Shown piece after piece: positions 52,201 to 63,790 of a DNA stretch of 64,000 nt. This DNA comes from Orthonyx spaldingii (taxonomy: Eukaryota > Chordata > Aves > Passeriformes > Orthonychidae). Position numbers and translations under genes: made by a program. The DNA is taken from the NCBI GenBank assembly GCA_013397795.1, contig VZTJ01004023.1, positions 2,005,489 to 2,069,488 on the forward strand, given 5' to 3'. Below the pieces are notes generated by a model, which made no database searches, was not told where the DNA came from, and saw only the letters and a program-made list of their open reading frames with translations. The number at the start of each line of letters is the position of its first letter. Within the stretch, counting starts at the first letter, position 1.

Positions 52201-54654
52201 TGTTTCTCTTTGTAGGGCACCTTTCTGTACTTGGAAGTGGGGAAAGAAGGATGAGTTTATCCACTGCAGACCTTGCATATTTTGCTTTTCTAGAGTTAGT
52301 GTTTTGCTTTAATATTGAATGCTCCATTTTAGAGCAGATGGTTAGGAAAGTTAGCAGAGGAACGGCAACTGTTCTTGCTGAGACCCTAAGAACTTGTTTG
52401 GACTCTTTTCCCATGTCTGTTCTAGCCAGGCCATGGTCTCACAGTGCTGCAGAGGCCTCAGTGCCCAGCAGCACAATTCCCTGGAAAAGCAGATTGCTGG
52501 CCGTTGTGTGGTGCAAAACCTTTTCATCAGTGGCAACCTCCCATTGTCTCTCCAAACTCTGGCGAGCCAACACACCAGACCAGAAGTGCTGCTTGTTTCC
52601 TGTGGGCTCTAATTCTCATGGCGCCAATGGGAGCTGCTCATCCCTTTGGGAAAGAATGGGAAACAGGAGGCCAGGAGCCCTGCTGGCGCCCGCTGCCAAA
52701 AGTCTGCAGAGGGGCTGGGTTTGTAGGATTGTAAATCATCTGGAGCAAGAGAGCTACGTTAGTTAATCCCAGATGAGGATCAGATCACCTGCCTTGCAGC
52801 CCAGACCATTTCCCCAGGACCACTGCACTGGCTCAGATCCTGTTGGCTCTAATTCCACCCTTTGTTCTATTTTTGTACAGTAGGTTTTTTAATTAGTAAT
52901 TCTGCTGAATTTATAACACGTTGCGACTGCACGTCCCCTGAGCATAAATAGAGCACAGAGAAGAAAGGGGGCAGTGATTTAATGCCAGATCATCGTGGGC
53001 CCAATTCATAAAAATGTTATACTTTTTATGTAGGAGAAGGAGCATCCGTGTAGCATATTTGGAATTCATTGAATCTTCTTTCTTATGCATAAAAGTTGCC
53101 AACTGCTCATTACTCACTGAAGGGATTCATAACTCAAAAGAGGGCAGAAGCAGAAGAAAAATGAGCATGCCCTACTTAATGTGTAAAATTCAAATATTAA
53201 AAAAAGAAAGAAAATCTGGCAGTGACACAGGGTAAGTAAATCATCTCTTTAAAAAAGAAACCTCTAATAATTACCTAAGTACAAGATTCATGGCTGATAA
53301 CTAGTCAGAGCAAAGATATGCGCATAACCTTGCTTCAGCTTTTAAACAGCACTCGTGATTATTTTTGTTTTAAACAATGGCAAGTCTGTTTTCCTAGCAA
53401 ACTGTATAGTTCAAACAAAACTTTAAGACATTTATTGTGGGAGCCACATGCAGGAAATAGATTATTAGGGGAGAAGATGTTCTTCCATTTACCGTGATCC
53501 TAGAGCAGAGAATACAGAGAAAACACATTAAGAAGCACTTCACATTTTTCCTTTGCTGTAACCCAACCCAGACTTGTGCCCAGAAGAGACAGCCTCCTTT
53601 GATCATTGCAGATCCATATTGACATGTCCCATGCCATCCTTCACTCTCTAATCTCTCAGCACTGTGCACATTGAACACATTGCTGTACACACACTCATTA
53701 CTGCTCCGAACAAGAAACCACATATACTGTACCAGAAACCACAACTAGACAAAAGTCATTGGTCAAAGATCATTTACATTCCTTTTTAGTTGCTTCTCCC
53801 TCCAGAGAAGCTCTGATTTATCAGGAGATTTGTGCTGTAGTTTTTTCCTGGCACAGTGCTTCTTTACCCTTGGGTGGGGACAGGAGAGGTGAGGGCTTTA
53901 CTTTGCTGCTGTTTTTTCTTTTCAGTTCCCTGACTTCCCAGCTCTCTCTTTCACATTAAACATGAGAAACTGTGCTCTGCTGTCTCTTCTCAGCTGTCTT
54001 GGCACCTCTCTTGGAGGAGGAAGAAGGTGGAAGGAGAGATGGTGGCACACGTGTTGTAACTCCAAGCACAAAGCCCTTGCAGCAGACAGAAGTGCAGCTG
54101 TGCCTTAGGGAGTGCAGAGCTGCCGGTGCTGAGAGCCGAGGAGCACCAGCTCAGTGCAGCACCTCCAGTGGGGTGAGGTTCAGGGGTCAGAACACTTGGA
54201 TGGGGAATAGTGTTCATTTCAGACAGTGGCTGTGAAAAGAAAGGATGTTTTGAAAGCAGTGAGAGTGTCAGGCACCGGCCCAGCAGCCCAAGGTGGTGCT
54301 TTTGCAATGCAGGGTTTCAGCTGGAGAGCAGCTGAACTGTCGCAGCCACAGCACTGCTCTGGTGCAAACTGGGCAGCCCCTGGGTCTGTGTTTGTGGTGG
54401 CTCATGGTGCACCAGGTTCCTTTTCACCCCTCTCCCTGGAGAAGGAGAGAGCATGCACATCTTCTTGGCATCTCCTATTTACTGATAGCACCTCGGGGAA
54501 CTCCCTGAAGGTACATCTATGTTTGCAGAGACCTCAGCCCTCCCAAAAATACATCAAGAATTCTGGTGAAAGTGGCAGACAGAGAAACAAGCAAGCGTTT
54601 TTTGACTTTCAAGGCTGACTAGTACACAGACATCCCATAGCAAACTAGAAATCA
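49201..54654. other. Non-coding stretch, nothing recognised
   Basis: No gene is supported. The longest open frame of the window, 230 codons at 52,074-52,766 plus, has no domain and is overlapped by open frames on both strands. A purine-only tract lies near 49,716-49,742. A loose degenerate repeat of GGAGATCT/GGAGACCT words lies at about 50,470-50,555. An AATTAGTAATTCTG word near 52,891 sits in AT-rich sequence. Confidence 0.5.
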
Positions 54655-54700
54655 CTGCCATCAGTTTCAGTGGGAGCACGATAGAGCCTTTAATGAGGTC
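54655..54700. repeat. Possible relic of an old sauropsid repeat
   Basis: CATCAGTTTCAGTGGGAGCA followed by CGATAGAGCCTTTAA resembles the phrase CATTGACTTCAATGGGAGCA plus GGATCGGGCCTTTAA of an old sauropsid repeat. It is weak but has the right order. Confidence 0.25.
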
Positions 54701-55289
54701 AGCTACAAGGATGTGGATTTGACATCAGAAGTAATTCCTGAAGTGCTTGTTATCTGCTCTTGGAGGAACCCTGACTTGCTTTCACAGCCGGCAATATACC
54801 AAATCCAGCAGCTTATTCTGGAGTTCTCTGTGTTTCTTTACTAATAGGCAACATTCACAGACAGGCACAAATATTGGAGACAGGATCTAAGGTGTGTCTC
54901 TGCACTCATTTCATACTGGAGATCTTAAGAGAACTGCAGACAACTCCACCACACCTGTGCTGTTTTAAGGGGTTGATGGTTTCAGTTGGCAGAAGAGCTC
55001 CAGTGGGTTGTTAGGTGATGCATTTTGAAAGCACGTAGCAATCAGATGCCATACCCCATCCTAAGTCAGGCATGGCAAATTTCTTCCTCCTAGACAGTCT
55101 TTCCTCTTCACTTCCAAATGGATGTAACATTTCCCTGCCCTGCCATTCCCAGCTAGCACGTACAGCTTCTGCAACTAGCCAAGAGCTGCTGAGCAGCATC
55201 ACAGAAATGACCACATCTGAATGGACCCCCAAGCAACTCCTGTCCACATAAAGTTCATTAAAAAAAATGCCTGAGATAAGAGCAGCTGT
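54701..55289. other. Non-coding stretch, nothing recognised
   Basis: I see no gene or nameable repeat here. Confidence 0.5.
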
Positions 55290-55700
55290 GTGAACATAAG
55301 ATGCTTCATTATTTTATTGGGCATCTGATTTGTATCTCACTTGCACAGTTTTTTCACTGGATTGACCTTATTGCCCCCATTGAAGTTTGCTAATAATTTA
55401 TACAGATCAGAATCAGTCCATATAATTATATATCATAATTATCAGCTGCTATAAATTGGGGTTGGTCCACTGAAGCCTAATTACACCACCTAAGGAGCTG
55501 ACTCATTTGTTATGACTCTGTTATACAATAGACTGAAGCTAATTATACTGTATGTCTGTGTGTGCATCTTGGTGTGTATTTTCCGCCTCTCTTTATCCTC
55601 TTTCATTCCCCATTGATTCTCCAGTGTTTCCAATTACATTAGTTACTTTGCTCCCTGTGGAAATAGTTTCCAAGAGACACTTTTAGGAGCCTGGAATTAA
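55290..55700. promoter_or_regulatory. Candidate conserved non-coding block with paired ATAATTAT
   Basis: The self-complementary homeodomain-type word ATAATTAT occurs at 55,422-55,429 and 55,435-55,442, immediately followed by an E-box CAGCTG (55,443-55,448). Further TAAT words follow (GCCTAATTACACC near 55,476, GCTAATTATAC near 55,538, CCAATTACATTAG near 55,629). The arrangement suggests an enhancer. This is motif reading only. Confidence 0.35.
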
Positions 55701-56056
55701 CTGACTGTCTCGAAGCTCCGTTTTGTGGCCTTGTGTTTGCTGTGATCTAGAGGTGTCAAATTGCCTACATTTTTACAAATCTAACCTTTCAACATGTTTC
55801 AGAGTCAAATTTATAGCTTGTATATATGCTTGCTGTTGTCATTCTAACATCCCAGAGCAGAGAGAATTTCCCCTTCTATTAGAAAATGAGCCTTTGATGA
55901 GAAATGCAAGGAAATGGCATTTTTGTTAGTGCTGTTGCAATGGTGAGAATGGGAAACGTTTGATAACACTTTTTTTGATAAGGTAGGGAAGAAGCGATTG
56001 TGGCCTGTGTTCATCGCAGCACTCCCTGAATCTGAAATGGTCTTGCACGTATGTCG
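55701..56056. other. Non-coding stretch, nothing recognised
   Basis: I see no gene or repeat before the minisatellite. Confidence 0.5.
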
Positions 56057-56210
56057 TGCTGCTGAGGGGTGGGCAGTGCTGCTCAGGGGTGGGCAGTGCT
56101 GCTCAGGGGTGGGCAGTGCTGCTCAGGGGTGGGCAGTGCTGCTGAGGGGTGGACAGTGCTGCTGAGGGGTGGGCAGTGCTGCTCAGGGGTGGGCAGTGCT
56201 GCTCAGGGGT
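56057..56210. repeat. 20-bp minisatellite, about 7.5 copies
   Basis: The unit GCTGCTCAGGGGTGGGCAGT is repeated head to tail from about 56,057 to 56,210. Units differ mainly at one position (GCTC or GCTG), and one unit has GGACAG. Because 20 is not a multiple of three and the unit has no stop in some frames, it creates artificial open frames with a 20-residue period on both strands (56,069-56,266; 56,103-56,345). The low divergence suggests a young, length-variable locus. It is not a CRISPR, as there are no spacers. Confidence 0.97.
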
Positions 56211-56486
56211 CCCCAGTCCCTTCAGTGGGATCTGGGGCAGGCCCCGCAGGCTCAATGCGTCCCTGAACACATTCCAGACAACTCTGAGCCATACTCTGCC
56301 ATAGGATCCAAACAAACTTGTCTGATGACTAGTAGCGAGTTTCAACTGTTACTAAATCAATTGGGGAAAGCTTCCAGAGATGGAGTTGGGTATGTGAGAT
56401 TGAAGTGTCCAGATAAGGAGAGCATGCAGTGGGTTATCCAATGCTACCAAGTGTTTCGGGAAACAGCTGACATACAGTTTGGTTGA
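56211..56486 (+). other. Open frame running out of the minisatellite, not recognised
   Basis: A frame beginning inside the minisatellite stays open to a stop at 56,486. The non-repeat part gives about 90 codons with a more protein-like composition than most frames here (mixed charged and hydrophobic residues, e.g. SEFQLLLNQLGKASRDG). I recognise no domain. It might be a decayed retrocopy or transposon piece, or chance. Confidence 0.15.
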
Positions 56487-59400
56487 ATTTCCAGAGGCTG
56501 GGAAATATAAACAGAACTCATTTAAATGTATTAAATATAGCAAACATTTTTCTTTTGCTCAAGTGTGCTGCAACCAGAGTGCCTTCTTCTTTTTTTACCT
56601 CATTATACATTTTAGTGCCTGCAGTCATTTTATTCACTGATTTGTTCTGTATTAATTGTAGTGGTGTGGCTTGCTGAGTAACAGGTCCATGACCATCCCA
56701 GCCCTCCTGCTGCTGTAGGATAATGCTGACCTAGCAGGTTAGCAGGGATCACCACTCAGCTGCTGCGTCCTTGTGGGGTGAGACAACGGCGTTTCCACGG
56801 GGCAGGTCCCTGCACGCCACAGGTCACACGAAGGGAGGGGCCACGTAACTGTAAACAGCACAGCCTTGGTGCAGGGTGAAATACATCCATGCAGTGGATG
56901 CAAAAACAGTATTAAAAAGTAATTTCATATAGACGGGAGTTCTGCATGGAATGCTGTGTTTTTACGGAGCAAATTGTCCACTGTGGTCACCTTCTCCGTC
57001 CTTTCGATCAAGGCAAATGTCGCACAACCTCTATTACAGCATGGAGACATAAGGCTCAGGAACACAAACTTAAACTTACTGTGTTGTAACAGCTGTAGGA
57101 CACCTCACTCTTAACTGCTGCTCACACCTTGGCCTGCCAACACGATAAAAGAACAAAATGCCTTGGCTCATGCCATAGCTGTTGCTCATCTGTTTCCATT
57201 GTGGGAAGACAAAAGCCTCAAACTCCCCAAAAGAAAAGTTAACTTTTTACTTTTTTCATCTGTGCAACACCTTTCTAGTAAATCACTTCTCTGCTCAGAA
57301 TCAGGGCATCTCTGTTTCCTTGCTGCTTCTGTGACTTACTGTTTTCAAGTTCCTTTTTCGTATGGTGCAATTGAGGTATAAAAAAGAGGGGCCTTCTGTC
57401 AGACACTTCTATTTAGGCGATGATAAACAGGTTAAAGTAAAAACTGTAAATAAAAGTAGACTAGCAATTAAACCATCAAAGATAATCTACGGCAGATTTT
57501 GTTAAATCCCCTGGGTTTTACCAGGTGGAACTCAATCAGTTTAAGAGAGCCCACGAGGTTGCGGTTTTATGGGTGCAGCAATGGCAAGATTCCACCCTCT
57601 GCGCAAAATGTTTGCAGTCTTTATCTCTGGTTCTTCTCTAGTTTCAGCTGCTTATACTTATTGTGTGAAATTATTAGTCACTTGTAATTTCTTCATTGAT
57701 TTTTGTTAAACTGTTCTCTGGCTCATGATCTTGGCAACCTGTTTCTGTTGGTTAAACAAGCTTGCTTGTCAAGCAGGTTTTCCCAATGTCACAGTTCCAG
57801 TATTAACTCTCTTTATTGAGTAATGCTACTTCTTATCCAGGATGAGATCAGACTTCATAACAAGTGGATCAAAGCCATCCAGTTTAGATCCAAAACTAGA
57901 GCTGAAACCAAGTGTTCTTGAAATTTGAGGATGTTTAAGTTGAGTTCTGGTTTGATCCTGCCATGGGGAAAGGCTCGAGCAGTAAAGTTCAGAGTTGGAT
58001 TTGTATTATTATCTCATTAATTAAAAGAGTTTTTAGTCACTCATTTAGATTCTGGGTCCATCTTTTGTAACCAATGGTCAAATGTGATGAGCTCCTAAAC
58101 TGTCCAACAAGGAGGTTTAACACCTGCTGAGATAGGCAGCACATGATTTCCCCAGAAATATTCTGTTGTACTTAATGTAACTTGTGCTGGCAGCTGGAGA
58201 AACCTGGTCGGTTAATGGATGGAAACCTAAGAAGCAGCAAAGGGCCAAACTATTTTTTTATCAGAGTACTTTGATTCATATTAAATGCTACACATTTCTG
58301 AACACTCTGCTTGGATTTCTACCCAAATACCAAAGGGCTGTTACAGGCGTATCCATAACAAAGGCAGAATTACTGAAACCTCATGTGAGAAACGCTGCTC
58401 TTAACATTTCCTTCAGCTGAGTTTTGCAAATGAACTACTGCTGATTTGTTCAGATATGGCCCAAATGTTCATATGGATTTTGTGGGCTGTTCACCCAAAC
58501 ATCTCAACTGTGGCAAAGCTTTGACCCATCACCCCCCCGACGCCTAGACCAAGATGTTGTGGTGTTCAGTGATGCCGATAATATCGCATTTCCCAGGAGA
58601 TTTTAATGCTGCAGTGTGATGAAGACACATCATGATACATGAGTTTCAAATCCAAAAATTTTTGTTATACCAGTATTTCTAAAGAAATTCCTCAGAATGC
58701 TTTTTAATAATGTAAACTCAGAATCTTATATTTCAGTTGTAAGTGAAGAATTGTACCATTATAAGTGGTTAGGTTTTGGTTTCTTCTATGTAATAATAAG
58801 AGTAGCTGTTTTTCTAGATAAACACACTTTTGCACTGGCAAATATTTAATATGTTTCAGCCAAAAAGAAACAAAGTGTAATAACTGTGTAACTAGGATCA
58901 TTTTGAAAAGAGCCATGAATTGTGTAATTGTGGCTTTGTAGTTTATATAATCTGGGAAACCTGATATAAACCTTTGAAGCATTCTGAAGTTAGTGCTGTG
59001 CCAGAGTTTAAATGAACTTTGTTCCTGTTCTCCATCCTCAGTTGCTGGTGAAAAAGGAAACATCAATAGTCTCTTCATGAAGTATTTTTAAAATATTTAT
59101 CTAACATGAAAATTTTTGAATTACAATGCTTTTGCAAACTAGTCATGTCCTTGTTTCTGTCTGCAAATTACATTAAAAGCAACTATATACATCATTCCTT
59201 TTCTAATGCAGAATTGTTGGAGGGACCTGTGATCTTCTGTGGGCCCATACTACATTAACCTCATGAACCCATCACTACTTTTTTATAATTTCTTTATTAT
59301 GAAGGGTTTTGTCCTGAAAAACTTTGAAAACATTGACCTGAAAGGGGGGTTAGGAAATAAATATGGCTTCCTAATAGTGCAGCCAGTGTTTTTAGAGGCT

Positions 59401-59554
59401 TCTGTCTTTCACAATGACACATCTGGTCATAATAGTTTGACTTTTATATTTAAGGGGAAATGAAAAGGAGAATGAATGCTATGTATTTACCAGTTAATTG
59501 ACTTTTAGCCTTAAATGAAAAGGGAATTTTCTAGCATGTGCATTTGGTTACCTC
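56487..59554. other. Non-coding stretch, nothing recognised
   Basis: No gene is seen. A compact palindrome, ACAAGCTTGCTTGT, at 57,756-57,769 is flanked by AACCTG and CAGGTT. The right end, from about 58,620, is AT-rich. Confidence 0.5.
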
Positions 59555-59675
59555 TAGCATGTACCTTGGCTGTGTCACTTAAACTTTTTTCTCATCTGTA
59601 ACTGGATCCAGTGACACTTATCTATTGTAGAGAGATATCATGAAGATCCATTTCATGTTGTAAAGATGTTCCATC
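59555..59675 (+). repeat. MIR-like SINE relic
   Basis: The landmarks follow the sense MIR consensus in order: ACCTTGGCTGTGTCACTTAA (for ACCTTGGGCAAGTTACTTAA), TTTTCTCATCTGTAACTGG (for TTTCCTCATCTGTAAAATGG), then ATGAAGATCCATTTCATGTT and GTAAAGATGTT (for GTGAGGATTAAATGAG and GTAAAGCGCTT). Confidence 0.6.
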
Positions 59676-61314
59676 AAAAGGCAATTTCCAGAGCTCGATA
59701 CCATCAATACCTCCTATTGATTTCAGTGAGGTATGCAGTGAAAGTAATCCAATAATAAAAGCATTCAATAATAATGTGAGGTGCAAATGTCAAATTTAGC
59801 AGAAATATTCCTGGATTTCCATCTCCAGTGGGTTAGTTTCACCTTTATCAACATGTAATGATGATTTGACTTCATTCACAGTGTGCTCTGCCAAATACAA
59901 GTAAGGTGAGCATCAGGCATAGGAATATTTCCCTCTTTCCTGTTTTCCTGGATACTTTTTAAATTGTTTTAATGTGTTCACCTTTGCTAGTGCCACTTAA
60001 ATCAAAATAAAGAAAAAATATCTAATGTGCAGCATTTAGCTAATTTCCCATCTCCAAGCAGGGTTGTAAATTCCAGCAATTACAGGTGGGTGACGTGGGA
60101 TCTATCCGTACCTTTCATGCTGAGGCCAGTGCAAAAGTATTAGAAGTAAATGTGAATGCAATAGAATGGATATTTTTATTTTACTGTGTCTCTAAAAAAA
60201 ATAAGGGTGGATTAACATAAAGAGCCCTTTATTCTGTGAGTATGTACCATGTGATTCTAGGATGGTTTATGGCCTAAATGTTCTACGGAATAATCTCCAG
60301 GTCCCTGAACTTTCACACGAGAGCTTTGCAGTGGCGTGTCCGAAGGGATTGGGTGAGTCTCACAGAACGTGATGGAGATGTTGTCCTTGAAGCCATTGTA
60401 CAAAATACCCGACACCTTTCAGTGCCAATGGGAGAACCTGTCTCTGTTTTCCCAGCGTGTTGTAACAACTCTCACTCTGCTGAGTCCCACTCTGGCTGCA
60501 GCAGGAAGTTCTCAACAAAACGTTAAAACATGTGTTTATGCTCAGTGCCAGATTTCAAGCACAGGAGAGAATCCCAGTGCCAATTTATTACTAATTGTCC
60601 CTCCTGGCATTGTCTGTTCAACTTCTTGGAACTGCCAACCCTACAGATCACTGTAAATACTAATCTTCTTATACTTGAGGTATCAGGTTTTCTTTGATGT
60701 TACCAAACATGTTGACTCTTATCTTGGTTGAATGCACAATCCAGACACAGTTATCATTAATAGTGTTGTGTCTGCCACTTCATTATGGAGAAAATAGCAA
60801 GATGCTTCCATTCAAAATGATAGCTTTTCAGCACTTCAATAATGATCAAGCCTATTTGATTTACACCCTGTTTAATGTTCAAAATGAGACACATTTACAT
60901 CTCTGAATTTAAAAAGGAAGCTGGGCCCTCTTCCTGTAATGAGTATGTATGTGCTTTCCTCAACACTCACAAGCCCCTTCCAGTAAACAATATACATGAT
61001 TAAATATGTGCAGGACTGAGGTCCTGTGCTCCATTTACTTGCATGGCTGTCCTGAAGGCAAGGATTTTTCCAATATATATAGTCAGCTTTCAACTCACAA
61101 AGGGTCTGAATCTGTTAGCTTTAACTGGCACAGGCAGATCCATTTAATTCTCTATTCATGTGATATTTTGCCAAGTCATTAGCTTAAGTAGAATAATTCA
61201 TGCAAGCAAAGGCTTTTAGGCAGAATCCGAAGAGTTAAAAATATTACGTGTACTAAATTTCATTCTATAGAAGATTAAAAGTCATTCACCAAATTCCACA
61301 CTCTTGTAAACATA
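59676..61314. other. Non-coding stretch, nothing recognised
   Basis: No gene is seen. CCTATTGATTTCAGTGAGGT near 59,711 echoes the phrase in the relics at 54,655 and 61,315 but is too short to call. Confidence 0.5.
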
Positions 61315-61402
61315 AGGCCTGATCTTCACCTGCAGTAAATTGGCAGAGAGCTATTGACTTCACCGGTGCCACTGCAATTAATATCAGCTGAGCACAAGTC
61401 AG
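61315..61402. repeat. Probable relic of an old palindromic sauropsid repeat
   Basis: The order AAGGCCTGATCTTCACCTGC, then GAGCTATTGACTTCACCGGT, then ATCAGCTGAGCACAAGTC matches the layout of an old repeat in sauropsid DNA: a GGCCTGAT end, a CCATTGACTTCAATGG-like centre, and an ATCAGCTGAGGATCTGGCC-like far end. I cannot name the family with certainty. The comparison is from memory. Confidence 0.35.
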
Positions 61403-61479
61403 TTTTCTATACAGTGACATTTTAGTCTCTTCATGACTCATTAACTTGACCACATACTCCCTGTGAACCTGATCTAAAA
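61403..61479. other. Short unassigned spacer
   Basis: I see nothing nameable between the relic and the enhancer-like block. Confidence 0.4.
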
Positions 61480-62080
61480 CCTGTATCTCAATTACTTGAT
61501 CATCCTAAAGAATGGCTAATTAACAACAGCAGGCTTTAAAAAAAATGGGAAAAAAAGATGGGGAGATATATTTTTATGTTTTCTATTTGGCAGAGTATTA
61601 TACTATGAATAATATAATATGCATTTCAAGATCTTGTTAATTTTGATGTGATAATGAATGGGAATTCCTAGTGGAATTTTTTGTCCAGAAATATGAATGG
61701 TATTAGCTCAACAGTTATATGATTAAGCAATAAGACTTGCTGAGGCAGGCACTACTCGGGGATGATTGACTGCTTTAATTGATTGACATCCAGAGGTAAA
61801 GCCAAGGGCACCAATTTACAGATCAGGTCAATTATCTCCTGGTAATGCCCACTTGGTATGTCTTATTGCTATGCTAATATTAACTGTTATTGAAACATTT
61901 TAATGAGTTTTTAATTTAAAAGTGGTAAATTTAAAAAGGGTGAGCATTAAATTATTCAACTTGAAATAATGGGAACAGAAATATTCTGCTTTGCTAATGG
62001 TGATGTAAAAGTTTTGTTGTGCATACCAATACTTCTAGAGATCATTTTAGTTCGCCTCCCAGGGAAGCCAAATTCTATTT
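61480..62080. promoter_or_regulatory. Candidate conserved non-coding block with paired TGATTGAC
   Basis: TGATTGAC occurs at 61,763-61,770 and again at 61,780-61,787, with CTTTAATT between, which resembles paired PBX/HOX-type sites around a homeodomain core. Nearby words include GTCAATTATCTCC near 61,828, CTAATATTAACTG near 61,873 and TTTTAATGAG near 61,898. The sequence is AT-rich yet complex. Function is inferred and untested. Confidence 0.35.
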
Positions 62081-63480
62081 GCCATTTAGTAAAAACCCGC
62101 AGTGTGGCAGCACACAAAATACCCAGAAATCACCTGAGCAGCTCCCAGAGCCTGGGAAACAAACAGGGACTGCCACGTCTGAACATTAGGTGGAAAGTCA
62201 CCCCAGGGAGAGGATGTTTCCTGTGACAGTTAAAAGTTTACTCACGGAGGCAATGGAGGGTGCTCGGAGTGAGCCCAAACAGATGCCTCTAAAAGGGAGG
62301 GAGCTGAGCACAGGATTGGGCACGTGTCTCATAGAGCAGGGAAGGGGCACACCCAGCTCTGCCAGTCCCCCACCCACCCGTCCCCCTGCTTTCTCCACGT
62401 GCTTTAGAAGCACAGGCGTGAAGTGCTGCAGGGGAAGCCGGCCCTTGTCAAGATCTCACTCCTGTAATTTAGCCCAAACTCTGTCAAGGAAGATTTAATT
62501 TTGAAGAGCTCCATGTTTTTTACAGAGCAAAGGGTGTGAGTTCCCTGGCTCACTTCCCCACACCCTGCAAGCCCCTGTGGCTTGTGGCTGCTCCTGGTTA
62601 CCCAGGGAGCTGGCAAGGGCTAGCACATGTCGGCAGGAGCACGGGGAGATGGGATGTGTTGGGTCTCAAGGATGTGCACAGCTACTCTGAGGGCCAGGTT
62701 AGAGAGAGAAAGAGACCTGTTCAAATTACCAGGGCGAAAAAAACAATCTGGCTGCTGTTGCCATATGAGCTTGCAGTGGCAACCAGGAAGATCCAGGATA
62801 TAAGGTCCTATATGAAGAAACAGCTAACACCTCTAGAGCACAGGCTCTGTTACAAACAGAGATGTAAGACACTTAGCCTGTAGACACTGAAAAATAAAGG
62901 AAGCAGATGGTTTCGGCAGGTACTGAAAGATGCCATAACTTTTTCTGTGTGTAGGACGTGGAATAGAACAGGTATGTGACTTTTAGCCAAGGGTCAGGAA
63001 CTGTCTTTCCTTCATGTAGCCTCAAAGTAAAGTTTCAGGAAGGTAAACATCTGTGTGGACATGAAATCTTGTCCAAGGAAAAAGTCAAGCAGACCTAGGA
63101 GATCCTTTAAGAACAGCATTAAGAGCACAAGTGCAAAGAGTTCCTGTGCAAACAAAAGAGAGGAAGGAGAGTAAAAATCTAGTTTAGCTAAATCACAAAT
63201 GTTTCACTTCAAACACTGGGAAAAGGAGGGAAAATAGCCTTAAGATCAAAGATTTATGATTTGTAAGTGAACAGGGATGCAGTTAGACAGACCAATGCAG
63301 ACAATGCGATGCAACTGGGATATCATTGGCCTAACAAATTTCCTTGTAGTTTCTATAAGAAACTGGAATAGTCACGGAGTAGTCACAGGGCTTCTGGGAA
63401 TGAAGATCATGTCACAGGGCTACAGCATAGCAAATATGGGGTCTTTCTCAAGAGGACTAGGCCTGAAATGTTTTAGGAAG
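62081..63480. other. Non-coding stretch, possibly with old retroelement sequence
   Basis: No gene is supported. Open frames of 102 and 115 codons (62,190-62,498; 62,536-62,883) have no domain. GAAAAATAAAGG near 62,889 is a polyadenylation-type signal with no transcript to attach it to. Sequence just left of 63,481 may belong to the CR1 fragment, but I cannot place its boundary. Confidence 0.4.
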
Positions 63481-63790
63481 GCTTTTGACATCATCCCACA
63501 TGTTATTTGCATCTGAAATCTAGAAAATTGGTTGGAAAAGGTTGAAAAGCTGTAGCTGCTACCAAAAAACCCAAGTGGGTGTTTGTGGAAGCTTGCTGCA
63601 GGCCCTGTACTTCTCAGTATTTCATTGGCTGCATGGATAGTGTAGGGTGCAGTATCTCCAACACTGGCAGTGCTTAAGACCATGTCAGACAAATCTGTCA
63701 AGTGGGACACAACAGCTAATCCAGCCTACAGGCAAAAGCGTGCACTAGGTGACCTCCACAATCCTTCCAATCCCATCCTTCTTTGCCTTG
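63481..63790 (+). mobile_element. Decayed, internally deleted CR1-type LINE fragment
   Basis: CR1 is a non-LTR retrotransposon. The left part encodes KAFDIIPH (from about 63,478), matching the reverse-transcriptase motif KAFDTVPH, followed by text resembling the CR1 GAAAACTGGTTGAAAGG segment (AAATTGGTTGGAAAAGG near 63,525). The right part resembles the CR1 3' end: CTGGCAGTGCTTAAGACCAT near 63,664 (for CTGGAGGTGTTCAAGACCA), AAGTGGGA, and CACTAGGTGACCTCCACAAT with CCTTCCAATCCCA (for the ACTAGATGATCTCC...CCTTCCAACCC tail). Only about 200 bases separate landmarks that lie more than 1 kb apart in an intact element, so it has lost its middle or comprises two fragments. Stop codons interrupt it and it cannot be active. 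Confidence 0.7.

Noticed and set aside
52074..52766. Longest open frame (230 codons, plus strand)
   Set aside because: It has no recognisable domain and irregular composition, and it overlaps open frames on both strands. A run of this length is expected occasionally in 64 kb of mixed-composition DNA.
56057..56210. Possible CRISPR array
   Set aside because: The units are directly abutting 20-mers with no unique spacers, and the surrounding DNA is vertebrate-like. It is a minisatellite.
62690..62900. LTR with polyadenylation signal
   Set aside because: GAAAAATAAAGG suggests an LTR R region, but no TG...CA ends, duplication or internal retroviral sequence is visible.
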